From Cardiocondyla obscurior (Eukaryota; Arthropoda; Insecta; Hymenoptera; Formicidae): a stretch of DNA of 64,000 nt. Positions 1-12,354 of this stretch are shown here, in pieces (the stretch's first letter is position 1; the number at the start of each line of letters is the position of its first letter). A model generated the notes under the pieces. The model had not been told where the DNA came from. It searched no databases and saw nothing but the letters and a program-made list of their open reading frames with translations. The position numbers and the translations under genes were made by a program. The stretch is from the NCBI RefSeq assembly GCF_019399895.1, contig NC_091870.1, positions 3,492,001 to 3,556,000 of the forward strand, read 5' to 3'.

Positions 1-3000
1 ACAATTTTTTTTTTCTTTTTTATTTTTTTATTTTTTTTTTCCTCTTCTTTTTCGATCCCCGCGACTAAATTTATTTTTGCGAAAATGAGCCACGTGTGCT
101 TCATGAAGAGATCAGTTGAATTAAACACACGCACGTCGTTTGAAAAGACCAAGATTTTTTTTTAATTAATTTGAGGGAAATCATAATTTTTTTTTACGAG
201 TATTATATTTAAATACTATTGTAATTTAATTTTTATAACAACAGCGGTAATTAAATTGGCGAAATATATTGCTCTAGGTCTTTACAGTGCACATTTATTG
301 TTAATACATTGTGCTAAAAAAAAAAATTATCCAATTTTCATGAAAACGTTACGGCCATCGGTCATAACGTCATCGGTAAATATAGTATATTATTCTTATC
401 GTCGAATTAAAAAGACTCGAAATCTACAGGCTGATATTTCTTATCGATTTCGTTAGCATAGGTTGAATCCACGTTCTAGCGAAAATATTATTAAAAACCG
501 TACGTGTGCGGTTATTTCACGTCCGTTTTCACGTTATGAAACACTTTCGTGACGAACGAAGACGGTAGACGTATATTTTATACGCCTTCCTTCTCTGGTT
601 TTTAATTAAAGTTTGTAGGATACTCGAAGGGATAAAAGCTCAGACGTTGATCCTCTTACACATCGGCTGACATCGCGCTCGAAAGGACCAAAATACTCTC
701 ATTTATCCCGAAAGCGTTAACAGCTTTTTGAGTAGGCCTCGCTTCTAAAAATTGGGAAAGGCGTATTTTTCGCGCGGACAACGATCGTGCGAGTTGCCCA
801 TTTGCTAAATTGACTAACTCGACGAAACCAAGAATAGAGAAAAAAAAAAATAAAATAAATTTCGAGCGTCGATTGAGTGCTTTGGTTGAAATTAAATAAA
901 ATAAAAAATAAATAAATAAAAAAAACTTAAAAAGCAGACTTAATTACTTCAATCTGCAAATAGCTCATATGAAGGCTGCAATTTCGATCGGTTGAAATCA
1001 AAACACATTCATCAGGATACACTCAATGACATTAAAGCGATATATCCCGACTAATGATGCTACGTTAGTAAAATATAATCTCTGATTTACATATCGCTTT
1101 TTAATTTCACGTTATATCGGAACTTTAATCAACAAATTCCGCGTCATGCTTTTCATCTCCGTTTTAAATACCCTGAACTTAAATGTACGGGCTTTTATTA
1201 CCGATATACTCGCGTCTGAGATTGTTATAGAGGCGATCGATTTTAATTCAACTCGTAGCTGCCGTTAATAATATCTTAATAATATCGTTGCCAGATTAAT
1301 GTTGAAGGCGAGGGTCGCGCGTGATGCATTTTCTCAGATTCCTCAAAAATCTACTTGCGCGAGAAGAAAAGCTAAAGGTTTGCACGTGACCAGCCACCGT
1401 GGACCTCACGCATGCCCCGTTTAATACCACAGCCCGACGGCTTGGTTGGTATGTGGAGGGTAGGTAGGTAGGTATATTGGCGCTCGCCGTTAAGCTCATG
1501 TTGATCCCTTGTACCAAGCTAGAGCCCCTTTATCCGCAGCGATCTGGAGCGTGGACAAAAGCCGCCATCTTGCTGGCGGATCTCCGCTTCCGAAAAATTG
1601 ATAGACACCCCAGCGGAATGAAACAAGCATTTCACTTCCGGGAAATTCGTTATTACGCGGAGAAAAAGATATTAATTAACGAATTAGGTACCTTCCTAAC
1701 AATTCGACTGAAACTGCATTTGTCTTATTATTCTTTTCTTTCTTTCTTTCTTTTTTTTTAACAGAGTTTTTAGTCTATTCTTTGCTTTCGCTAAACAATA
1801 GTTAATATATACATATAATGTTCCTCTTCGCGATTAAGCGGGTCGAAGAGAGACAGAAAAATAATTTTCTTTAAACAGAAAGATAATTGTTTTAAAGCGC
1901 GTTTATTAGTTCGCAGAAGTAACTCTGACATATGTCAATGTTTGAAAATGATAACGCATAATCGGCAATATTTTTCATCTCCTGAGAATAGAAGGCTGGC
2001 CACACATCGTTATCATTTTCAGTATCTACGAAGGTAAGATATGAGAGCGCGGCGATGTTAATTAAACCGGAACGCCCCGATAGCGCGACACGATAGCTTG
2101 TCAATATAAACTGCGAGAGTATCATTACATTTTCACGTAAAATTATACGTACGAGGTGAGATCGGCCGCGGTTATTTTTCGTTTCGTCGGCCTCTCTAAA
2201 ACGCTCGCATGAGTGAACAATAATAAATGATGCGTTAATTATAAAACGTTAAAAGTAATTACGTCAAAGAAACCGTAATAATATGAAATTTAACATAAGT
2301 AATTAAACAAACCCCCCCCTCCCCCTTAAAAAAAATAAACGCGTAAAAAAACTACCAATAAAATAACTACCTATCTCATTTGCTTAAATTTATAAAGATC
2401 TTTCGAAATAAATTTTCCTCGTGCGATTAAATTGCGAATTTTAAATAATTAAATTGCAAGGGCATTCGTTATGAAATAACGATTGAAAGAGGCACGGCGT
2501 CAAAGTGGTTTAACCAGCTTGATGTATCGATAATAAAGCTGTCCACATCTTTCGCGGGTAAGAATGGAGGATGTAAGGTGACGCCCCAACGGCTTTCGCT
2601 GTAATGCCGTGAAAGACCGCCAAAGGTTTTGACACGCGCTGAAGTCGTTATACCTCGCCGCACATAAATAATTAATGGCCATTTACTGGCGGTTATAAAT
2701 GCGGGTTGCACCCCGGTTTAGCGAAAACGACCTCTCCGCGGTGGGAATATTCACGCGTTATGAATCTACGTGTTTCGAAAATGTTTTCTGTCGCGAATTT
2801 GCAATGGCAATTGCACGCGCTGCAAATGCAAATGCCGCGCGCATAATTGCACGCATGTATATCACAATTTTAAAGATAATTTTTACGATTATTTGAACGT
2901 AAAAGCGTCTGTCAAGGATGAACAAGGCAATTAAAAATTTTCGCGTTTAAAGGTTTTTTATAAATTACTTTTTGATACCGATAATCTTTGACGCGCGTTC

Positions 3001-5330
3001 CTGGCAAATGTTTCAAAAGATCACTTTTAATAAAGTCCCTCCGCGAAAATATAATTATCTTTTTAACTTGATAAAAGTCGAAGAAAGAAAAAGAAAATAA
3101 AATTATACTTTTTGTAAGATATTATTCTTTGCGATGGTCATAAATATTAATATCATTGATTGGGAAATTTGTCCAGGATAGTCTGACATTTAGCCGTGGG
3201 TTGAATTTATTGCACATTACAGCAATAAAATTCTCCCACACTCTATCGGGATCGCGGGCAAAGGCATTTCATGTTCCGCATGAAATAAATATCGAGTTGA
3301 ATTTGTTATGAAGGCAGTCGGGCGTGTATTGCGGATTGTGTTTATCGAGCCTGTTGATCTGGTTTTCAGGGGTATGATTGACTCATAGTCGGAAATAATA
3401 CTACATGCTATCCCGATAAATCTGTATTTTTGACCGATCGAAATTAATTAACGCAAGAGATATATCATTTAAAATCAATTATTCTCATATACTTCTACAA
3501 TTTATCATCGCGTTATTTAATAATTTTATTATATTCCTAACGTAACAAATTTTCGCACGTCGGTCGTCGAAGCTGTACTTTTAAACATTTATTTAATAAT
3601 TTCAAGTCACGTGGCCTTACCTCACGTTATTTAATACAAAAGCGAGATTTTAATATTTCCGAATAAAATGCCTAAGCGCAAGATTTTCGCGCAGAACGCA
3701 TCTGCAGCTTAAGGAGCAAATTAAGAGTGCACAAGATGGTGTGACGGAACGTATAAATCAATAAAACCGGCGATACTTACAGAAGAACTTTTCAACGCAC
3801 GTGCGAGCGTTCGACCATTCCGGATCCCCGGGTAGTGCCGCCACCCCGCGAATCGTTTATACGAGCCCTTCTGGGGCGAAGGTGTACCGTCGCGTGAGCC
3901 GCAGTCGCGTGGCCGTCACGTGCCAGGGATTACTAATTATGCCCCAAGACCGATCATAATATCCTGAACCCAGTGGGCACGCTGCATAGATACAGTTAAT
4001 ATCTGGTACAGCAAACATCGCTGCTATTCACAGCTCCTACGTATGAATAAAGTTCCTCGCCTGGGGCAAAAGCGAAGAACGGGACGGGAGGGGGGGGAGG
4101 GAAGCGTGGATATTTGATTTTCGCACATAAGAAATGAGAATTTATGAACGACTGTAAGAATTTCTTAAGTAGAACATCAGAGGGATATAACGATATTTAA
4201 CGCCCGGGCGATGTTTAACGCAAAAGAATAAATTATTAAATCTTGTAGCCGTATAGAAGGTTACGCGAAGGATTAAGTTATGGTACCTGCTTTTATTTAA
4301 AAACTTATTAATGTAGGAATTTTCATTCAACTTTCTTCCTCCGTTCTTCCCGTTTCGAAATACATTATAATTACGTTCTAATAAAAGATTTATTTTTAAA
4401 TTGTTTCCCATGTAAAAACTGATTCGAAATACGTATTTGACGTTGGACCTGATTACGAAATGTTTATATTTTTTAGCTCTAGTTTCATATGTTTCGAGAG
4501 TAAACTGGCGATATTTTTCGTCAGCGACGTTGCGTAAAACGTTTGGTAGATGAAACAGTATATGTTTTTCCGCAAAAACAAATTCGCGCGTTGCAAATCT
4601 ACGTTTTATTTTTTTTTTTTCTCTCCGCGGGTCGGAAAAATTGCCTACGTTCAATCGTATAGTTTGCGTAACGCATACGCAAACCGGATATGAATCGAGA
4701 ACGTGGCCTGGCGTGATCACAGCAAAGAATAACATTTATATGCTACTCCCCCATATTCCGATGATGTCGCTTTGAAAACATCGAAGATCGATTTTCCTAT
4801 TTGTCATTTTTACTGGATCGAATGTTTATTCATATATTCCTTTCGAGAGGGAAAGAGAATGCACGAGGAAACAAAGAAATAAGAACAAAAGAGAGAGGAA
4901 GGGGAGAAAAAAAAAGAAAAAGAGAAAAAAAAACAACGAAGAACTTCCCCGAAAGTAAAAGTTTCAAAGTTAAAGTTTTATAAATTCCATATAAAAGCTA
5001 CCTGGATTTCTGAATATACCCTTTTCTTTCTATGTCTCTTATTTAACTATCTATTCGCTAATCTTTACACACATATACGTATATTTGTTTCTTTGATTAT
5101 ACCTGAATCTAATATGTAGCATGCATACGTAACAAATACATGTTTCAGAGTTTTTTGTGACCAGGTAGAGTTAAGTTAAAAGTAGATATTAAAATATAAA
5201 AAATAAAAAAGTAGAGTTAAAATTTAGGTCAAGTGTTGGAGATATTCGATGCGTGATTAATCGGATTTTATTTCGGTCTTGGTAATTAATATTTGAATTT
5301 TTCAAATATTGAAACAATAAAAAATTTCGT
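1..5330. other. Intergenic 5' flank, AT-rich, no gene seen
   Basis: No open frame here looks like a conserved protein or has convincing splice sites. The longest open frame (4142-4735, minus) is low-complexity, rich in Phe, Arg and Asn, and looks like chance. The stretch holds T-runs at the very start, a C/A tract near 2310-2335 and a G-rich tract near 4085-4101. It may carry distal regulatory DNA for the LIM-homeobox gene downstream. That is inference from position only. Confidence 0.6.
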
Positions 5331-5340
5331 CGATAAAAAA

Positions 5341-5358
5341 AGAGAGAGAGAGAGAGAG
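5341..5358. repeat. (AG)n microsatellite
   Basis: Nine uninterrupted AG units follow an A-run. It is a simple sequence repeat with no sign of function. Confidence 0.9.
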
Positions 5359-5359
5359 A

Positions 5360-6560
5360 TGGGCATCGCGCGAAACGATTTCGCTGGGCTAATCTGTCGA
5401 TTCCGGCTTTCGATTTCGGGTTTCCCATGAACGTCCCTGCCACGTGACTTGTGTCAATAGGACGCACTTGGATATACCCGTTGGGGACCCGCCGACTGGC
5501 AAACGTCCGCGATGTCTTTCTGGGCTCGCCGCAGCGTCGCAAACGACAGAACGAGGGTATTTGCAAAGTGGCCGAGTTTCCGAAATTGGCGACTACGCCG
5601 CCGAGAAAACAAGGGCGAAACTGGCGAGCCCGAACCTGGGAATATTTTCCCGAGCAAATAAACGCGCAGCGGTCTGCGGATGAGAATTTACGCGAACGCG
5701 GAATATATGAAACGTCACTGGGAGATCGACGAAGCGATAAATATACCGCGGCCAGTCGAAATGAGCCCTTTTTACCCCGCGGTGCGTCACGCCGCGCGCA
5801 TAAAATTACCGTAAGATACAGGCTGGGAAATCATTGTCTCGTTTGCATTTAACGCGATGCCAATTAAATTCTTTGTTTGTCTCGCAAAATTATAACATTG
5901 TTCTCGACAAGGTTCGTTCGGCAGAACGTGGACAAGCGAGGGTAATCTAGATCGATCTTCCGATTACGTGTCGCGCTCTTTTGCAAAACGTTTTACAACG
6001 TGTTTCGTATCGCGTCTCACATCTCACCGTCGACAAGTTACTTCCTTTATCTCGTCGAATTAAGGAGGGAGGGAGAGAGAGACGGCACGCGAGAGTATGG
6101 ACATAGGGGATGAATAACAGGAAGGCGTATGACCGGTCGCCGATCGTGTAACGTCACACGGTGCACCCCGCACGTGACGGCACGTGACCCCCCCCCGCGC
6201 GAGCACCCCTCGCGCGTGGTCGCGCGAAAGCGCGATGCTCAAACGTGCGGAAAATCGCTCTTTGAAGTCCCGAAATTCGCTGTTAATCGCGATCTAACGC
6301 TCACCTTCGTCGCGCCGCGAGCCCGGGCGATATGTTTTTCAGCGGAAGTCGAGCGAGGGTGAATCCACCTCCCCCTTCCTCCTTTATCACCCTTACCGCC
6401 CTCGATCGCGTCCGAATCAAAATCTCTTCACAGAGAAACAGATACGCAAAACAGGGCATCGGAGAAAGAGGAGGTCGCGGAAGAGGGTACGTGGCGCGGC
6501 AGGGGTGACGGGGATGTCAGAGGAAGAATGAGGTAATTGTTTGCCAAGCGTCTATATTGC
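5360..6560. other. CpG-rich island in intergenic DNA
   Basis: This stretch is clearly richer in G+C and CpG than its surroundings. It contains several overlapping open frames on both strands, as expected where TAA/TAG/TGA are scarce. None of the translations resembles a known family. A promoter or enhancer island is possible, but nothing in the sequence decides this. Confidence 0.4.
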
Positions 6561-6639
6561 GCGTTCGGTTGGTATCTGGAAAATACCGTGGCGACATTGT
6601 AATCGATCACAGCGATTCTCAGATGATTTCTTATCTGGG

Positions 6640-9600
6640 GTCTCGATATATGTATTAAAAAAAAAAAAGAGGAATAAAACCTACCGACCTATTGTTTCGG
6701 TATTTCAACCTTTACAAAGTTTAACGCGATGTAAAAAAAATCGTGTAAATATTATATGAAGGATTAACTTCAATTTATATACGCATTTATAATTAAAAGA
6801 TACCCTGCGGCAAAAATTAAATTAATTATTTGTAATTCACGTAATCAATCTGAAGTAATGAAATAGTAATTGGCGTATGTATAATTAATCGTGTTAAAAG
6901 GAATAAAATGTATTTAATTTACGTCGTGTAAGATACGTATATCCGTAGTTCATTGCTCAAAATTATTACATGCGTTTAAACTTTGTACTAAATACTGCTA
7001 GTGCATAACAGGTGCTAGTCGTTTTATTAAAATCTTTTTTTTGGGAGGGAAAGGAGGGACAACGAAATATCGTTCTGTATATCTGAACGCGGCACGTAAA
7101 ACGCAATTTCTGTCGTCAGGTGCGCCCCTCGTGTCTCGGAATATTTACTTTTCTGGCGATATGAATAGTTATTATGATAAATAGCAATATGCCCGACATT
7201 CCAAGGCCCGCGTACCTCCTCCGTCGAGGTAAAATCAAGGTTCGCATCCATTTTTCAAGGATAACCACGAGTACCGAGACTGCGGATGAGGGGAGGGAAA
7301 AAAAAAATCTTTCTTTCGCTACGATTTGAATTTATGATGAATGAGGCGCGACAAAAAATAAAACGTGTCAAAAAATAAAGCGATATGAATATTCATGTGT
7401 ACGGTAATAGTTTCGACGGTCCCCGAACAATTATTCGGCGCTGACGATGTCATCGACAATGATATAAATGTAAAGTGAAACGAGCGCGGATGAAAATTAT
7501 TCCGCTTTTAAGTTTCGTTGACTTTCACAAGTTTCCCTGGGTATCTGTTGCGCAAATGTATAAAAATTTGAATTATAACTTTATTACATTTCACAATTCC
7601 CGGCGTGTTAAATCCCGAACGGGTAAGCTAAATAAATGCGAGATTGAAATTCGGTAACGACATACCGTGCATGAAGCTGCGTGGGTTATAATTTTCGATA
7701 ATTATTCAGTGCGGAACGCAACGCGACAGTTTGGCCTCGTCGAATAATATATAAGATACACTGTATTTTCCATCGGATACACGTATTATAATTTAAAAAA
7801 AAAAAAAAAAAGAAAAAAAAGAGAAAAAAAACGATCTTACTGTCTGTTAACTTTAAAATTAATTATCTATGCTTCGTCTATTATACTAAATTTTATTATA
7901 CTAAAGTCGAATACTAAAAACAGACATGAGAACTGAAAACTAATGATTGATTCGTTAATGTGAAGACAATATGCCTAAAATAGATAGTTATCCAAAATAA
8001 AAAATTTAAGAAATTTATAAGCCGCATGGGAAAGCCGTAAAAATTTTTTTTTTTAATTTACTCAACAAACGCGATAAGTAAAAGCTTCGATGTACCTTTC
8101 AATTCTTTCTAACCCGGTGATTTACAAGAATTTATCTATTATTCCTCATAAGAGCCGCATGCAAAACGATACATTGCATTGTTTTTCATTAGTGCACAGG
8201 TAGAACCCTGATACTTGGAGGGTAATACGAGTGAATTCGGTTTGAACTCGGGCCGGGGGCGTTCCTTTATTGAACCGTGCGATGCTGAAGCCCGAATGCC
8301 AAAGAGTAGCGGGATCGGAAGGAACGTACGAACCCTCCTTGGTCTCTCTCTCTCGCTTTCTCTTTCTCTCTCTATCTCTATCTCTCTTTCTCTCTGTAGC
8401 ATCCCCGTGCCGGGTAACAGGGACGCATTCCAGGGAGGCGCGCAGCTGCTTTCAGCTACGCTTCGCGTCCTGAAGCTGCGTTTCAGCCACGTTTCCCGTA
8501 TAACCAGTGGCGGATTATAACCGAGGCGATCGCCTTCTCGAATATCAAAGCTCTCGCGACGTTTCTTTTGAGGACGTAATAGTAGCAATTATTACTCTTT
8601 CTCAACTATCTTTGATTTTCCCCGATGTTACTCTAGCACCTTCCTCAGTTATGCGTTGTTCGTTCAATCGTTGTCTTATAAGTTATCTTTATTATTTACG
8701 TTAAACTTTACTTTAAATTGTATATTAACAAGCGCTACAAGTTATCGTTAAATTATTCTTAACGCTTGTTATAATCGAGAATGACGCGCGGCGCTGTTTT
8801 AAATCTACTCGGGGGAGTTAACAGTCTCTGTCGAAACTTCGAACAGAAGACTTCGAAAGCTCAGCTTGCGCTGAGGGAGTTTGGGTGTTCTCCGCCACTG
8901 CATCGTTCTCGTTTCGCTCTCTCGTATGGGTGCCGCGCCGCGCTGCATTCCTAACAAAGTAGTCATCACGCATTCCTGGGACGCAATCGTGAACTTCCAC
9001 CCTCGTTAGCAAAAGATGGATTCGTGCGCGCTAGGCTAAAGAGAACACGTTATTAGAATTCATCCCGCGACTGCCGTGAACGCGAGGGGGGTTTGCGCGT
9101 CGAGTTTGGATTCCGCCTGAGCTACGAAAAGCGACGGCGACGCGATCTCTTTTCCTTTTTGTCGTCAGTTAGGCGGTATGCGTATTATATGTACATTGTC
9201 GATTGTATCGCATTCCAATTTTCAGCGAGCATGGGCTGCCAAGATCGCAAGATAAGTCCCGCGATAATCGTAAGAAAAGAATGCATTGACGTGCTAGATA
9301 TTTATATAGCAAAGGCTTCTAGTAACGCGAGCTGAAGAATAGAAAAAAAAAGTTAGGAATTTATAAATACGAACAGTTTACATGTTTTATATTTAATTTA
9401 ACGTAATTCCTCTGTCTTCACGTCTGAGTAACACGGCCGACACGACGACGTTGCGCGTTAAATAAAAGTTTACCATATTTATATTTCCAACAAAAAAAAA
9501 AGAAAAAAAAAAGAAAGAAAAAAAATCGCCGCTGATGGATATTAGTTTTTGATTACTCTAATTTTACCGTGGCAAGACCGAAAGGGTATGGCAATCAAGC

Positions 9601-11060
9601 TTTTTGCGTTTCGTGAAAAGAATTCCAATACCAATGCACTCCGCATTTTTACAAACGCGTGCAAAGCATCGCGCAATACTGTTACGCGAGGCACCCTTTC
9701 TCTGCGTGACCGAAGGGAAGTCGGGATGATCTGAGCGGGACAGGGATTTACTCCACAGGATATATAATGCCCGAGCCGTATCGATATAATTACACGGTCG
9801 GCGTTAGTGTCACATCCTAAACAATATGCCGAGGGAAGGGTGGACCTCGGTTTCGCCTACACCTGCAAAGAACCCCATATTTCATTCGACGCGACTTTTG
9901 TGCCTTCATGTGCCGTGAAATGGTAAGGGTCATTGAGCATCCCTAATTTTTGCCGGAGACCACGATCGATAATTGAATCGGCGATCGAGATTCGGATCGC
10001 ATCTGGAATAGCGCGGCTTTAACTTTCGCCACCTGAGGCGTCGACGGTGATCGAAAGGAGCCACTAATCGCGGATCGAAGTGTACCGATTCCTGAAACTG
10101 GGAAGTGTTTAACTTCAATTTGTCACTCGGCGAATAGTAGGTCTAAGAAATCGAGAAATCAAAAACCTAAAGGAGCCATCGATCTTACGCGACTTATGGT
10201 GACTGTCGCATATGATTAAGCGAGTCTGAATACTAACTGGGCATCTCGGACGAAGGGGGTGCGCCCCCTCGACCTGCACGTGTTTCCCTCGAATACTTTG
10301 CATCACCATTACCGCCAACTCGATGCCCCTTTGTATCATGCACCAGAGGGGCAATGCCGTAGTTTCGTTCCCAACTAGGCGTATCATTGGGGGATTCGTA
10401 CCGCGTGCAGCACAGGAACAGAGACAAAGAGATCTATATAGGCTTTTATTTGACAAACATCGCCGATAGACGGCCCGTACAAAGGATGGCATTGTCGCAT
10501 ATTTACGCGGACTGACAAACGGCCAAATACTCAGCGCGCACCGACTTTCGCCGAAAAAATATGTCCGCAGGCAGTCCCGTTCGAAAATGGCATCGGTTAT
10601 TAGCCGAATCTGCGGGGGCAAGAGCTATACGCACACGAAATAAAAAAAAAAAAAAAAAAGCGGGAGTCGATCGTCGAGCGCTACTCAAGTCCACAAATAG
10701 CTTTGTATCTCGATATGATATAGTACCTCGATACCATTTCATTTTCCCTGCTCACGTTATATTTCTCGATAGACATTTATGTTAATAAAAACAACTAAGT
10801 AATGTAATAATAAATATTAGGAAAAAAAAATTGTATTAAATTGATCGTCTTCTTGTTGGTTCTAAAATAATTTCTAATATTAAAAATCAGCGATATGTGA
10901 TCGATAGTACGTCATTAATTAAATCTCCTATTTTTTAACGCACGTTTTTACCATGAGAAGTGAATCCGTGGACGCTTCGTACCCTCAGTGACAAAAATTA
11001 AAAAAAAAAAAAAAACATTTGTACAGGGGATTCGAAACACTTATAAACTCTAAATTAAAA
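6640..11060. other. Intergenic flank, alternating AT- and GC-rich blocks
   Basis: There is no supported gene. AT-rich blocks (about 6640-8130 and 10760-11060) alternate with GC-richer ones (about 8200-8520, 8800-9330, 9550-10640). Open frames in the GC-richer blocks, such as 8139-8588 and 10115-10621 on the minus strand, are compositionally biased and unrecognised. They are treated as chance. Confidence 0.5.
8343..8395. repeat. CT-rich simple repeat
   Basis: An imperfect (TC)n tract with occasional CTTT and CTA interruptions. It creates Ser/Leu-rich open frames on the plus strand and Arg/Glu-rich ones on the minus strand, which should not be read as genes. Confidence 0.85.
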
Positions 11061-11861
11061 ATCTAAATGTTTCCTCTGCCTAATCGTTTGCAAGAAAAAA
11101 AAGAAATAAAAATTCCCAGCAACGTCCAAGATCGATGTCTGACGAGTTTGTCGAGATACGTCACTGAATCCGGCAATGGTAGGTCGGATATTGATCCCCC
11201 GGCACGTATGTCGCCGTCGGTTGAGGATCACTGGTCATTTCACCCCACCGACCTGCTCCGGCAAGGGCGGTTCCGAGCAACTCCAATCGTGCTTCCACCA
11301 CTGACTTCTGCGGGGGATGAACCCGCCCTTCTCACCCTCGCGTCGATGCCTCATCTATCTCCAATGACGAAGACGAGACACACACCAGCGCACCCACACA
11401 AACGGGAAGGTAGAGAAAGCCGCACTGTTTGGGGAACGGAGTGGAGGTAGGGAAGGAGAGAAGAGGACGGGGATGATTTTCGCTGTCGGCGAAGTCGGCG
11501 GGTCTCGTCAAAAAAGCGACGGAGCTTGAGCTGATGACACGTACGAGACCGTCACGTACGGAGTGTGTTTGGTGCCGATAGCGGACAAGTGGATGAGCAA
11601 GTGCGGAGAAACGGGCGCGGAAACATCGAGAACGGTCGTCGGGTCCAGAATGCGATGCGGCCGCGATTCTCTGCGCCTCGAGGTCGTCCGGCAAGACCTA
11701 CGCTTTGAACCCCGCAGCTTCGCGAGTTCGTCATGAGACTCGGATGACACACGGCGTTGCCCGTATCGAAGAACGTGAGGGCTAATCCGACGACTAGTCG
11801 TGAGATTTCAATTCTCAGTTGAAAGGACGAGTGTTCAAGATCCGAAACGAGATTCGACCGG

Positions 11862-11868
11862 TATAAAA
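11862..11868 (+). promoter_or_regulatory. Candidate TATA box for the LMX1-type gene
   Basis: A TATAAAA heptamer sits about 490 bp upstream of the predicted start codon at 12,355, at the 3' edge of a GC-rich block (11,070-11,850). Transcription from about 25-35 bp downstream would give a 5' UTR of roughly 460 nt. No other core-promoter evidence was found, so this is only a candidate. Confidence 0.3.
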
Positions 11869-12354
11869 CGCTAATCACGATCGGACCGACTTCCTTAAGT
11901 GTTGACTAAAGAGATTGTTACATACCTATATATATATTTAGCGTAAAAGCACGTTGTACACGAGGATTCTGACGAGTGATGTTAAAAGTATAGAACAACT
12001 TGGAAAATCTCTTAACGAAACGAAGAAAACGAAATAAAGTGTGATTTATCTGTAAATCTTATTAAACAAAAAAAAAACTGAGTGAAAAAATGATACGGCA
12101 ACTTGAAAATCAACTGAGAATAATCGATGTTATCAGATGCTAAAAGTAAAAACGAACAAATAGAATAGAGGTTTTATCCGAGAAGAAACACTTTTCTTTC
12201 AAAGACCTAATTCGATTCTCTTAAATACTTTTCTTTGGATATTAGTGTGTGGCCTTCAAGTGTTTAGAATTCCAGCGAAAGCTCGCAGCAAAAACTTTGA
12301 AAATTCGTTGCAGCTCAAAGACTTTTATCTTCAAGGTTCCGGCAATAAGACACC

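Noticed and set aside
4142..4735. 197-aa minus-strand open frame
   Set aside because: Biased, low-complexity composition (Phe, Arg, Asn, Lys), no recognisable motif, and it sits in non-coding flank. Probably chance.
8139..8588. 149-aa minus-strand open frame and plus-strand frames over it
   Set aside because: The frame is produced largely by the CT/GA simple repeat at 8,343-8,395; the Arg-Glu repeats are not a real domain.
10115..10621. 168-aa minus-strand open frame
   Set aside because: GC-richer intergenic block open in several frames; no family resemblance and no splice context.
11067..11878. Several overlapping open frames just upstream of Lmx1
   Set aside because: Open on both strands because stops are rare in this GC-rich block; more likely promoter-proximal DNA.
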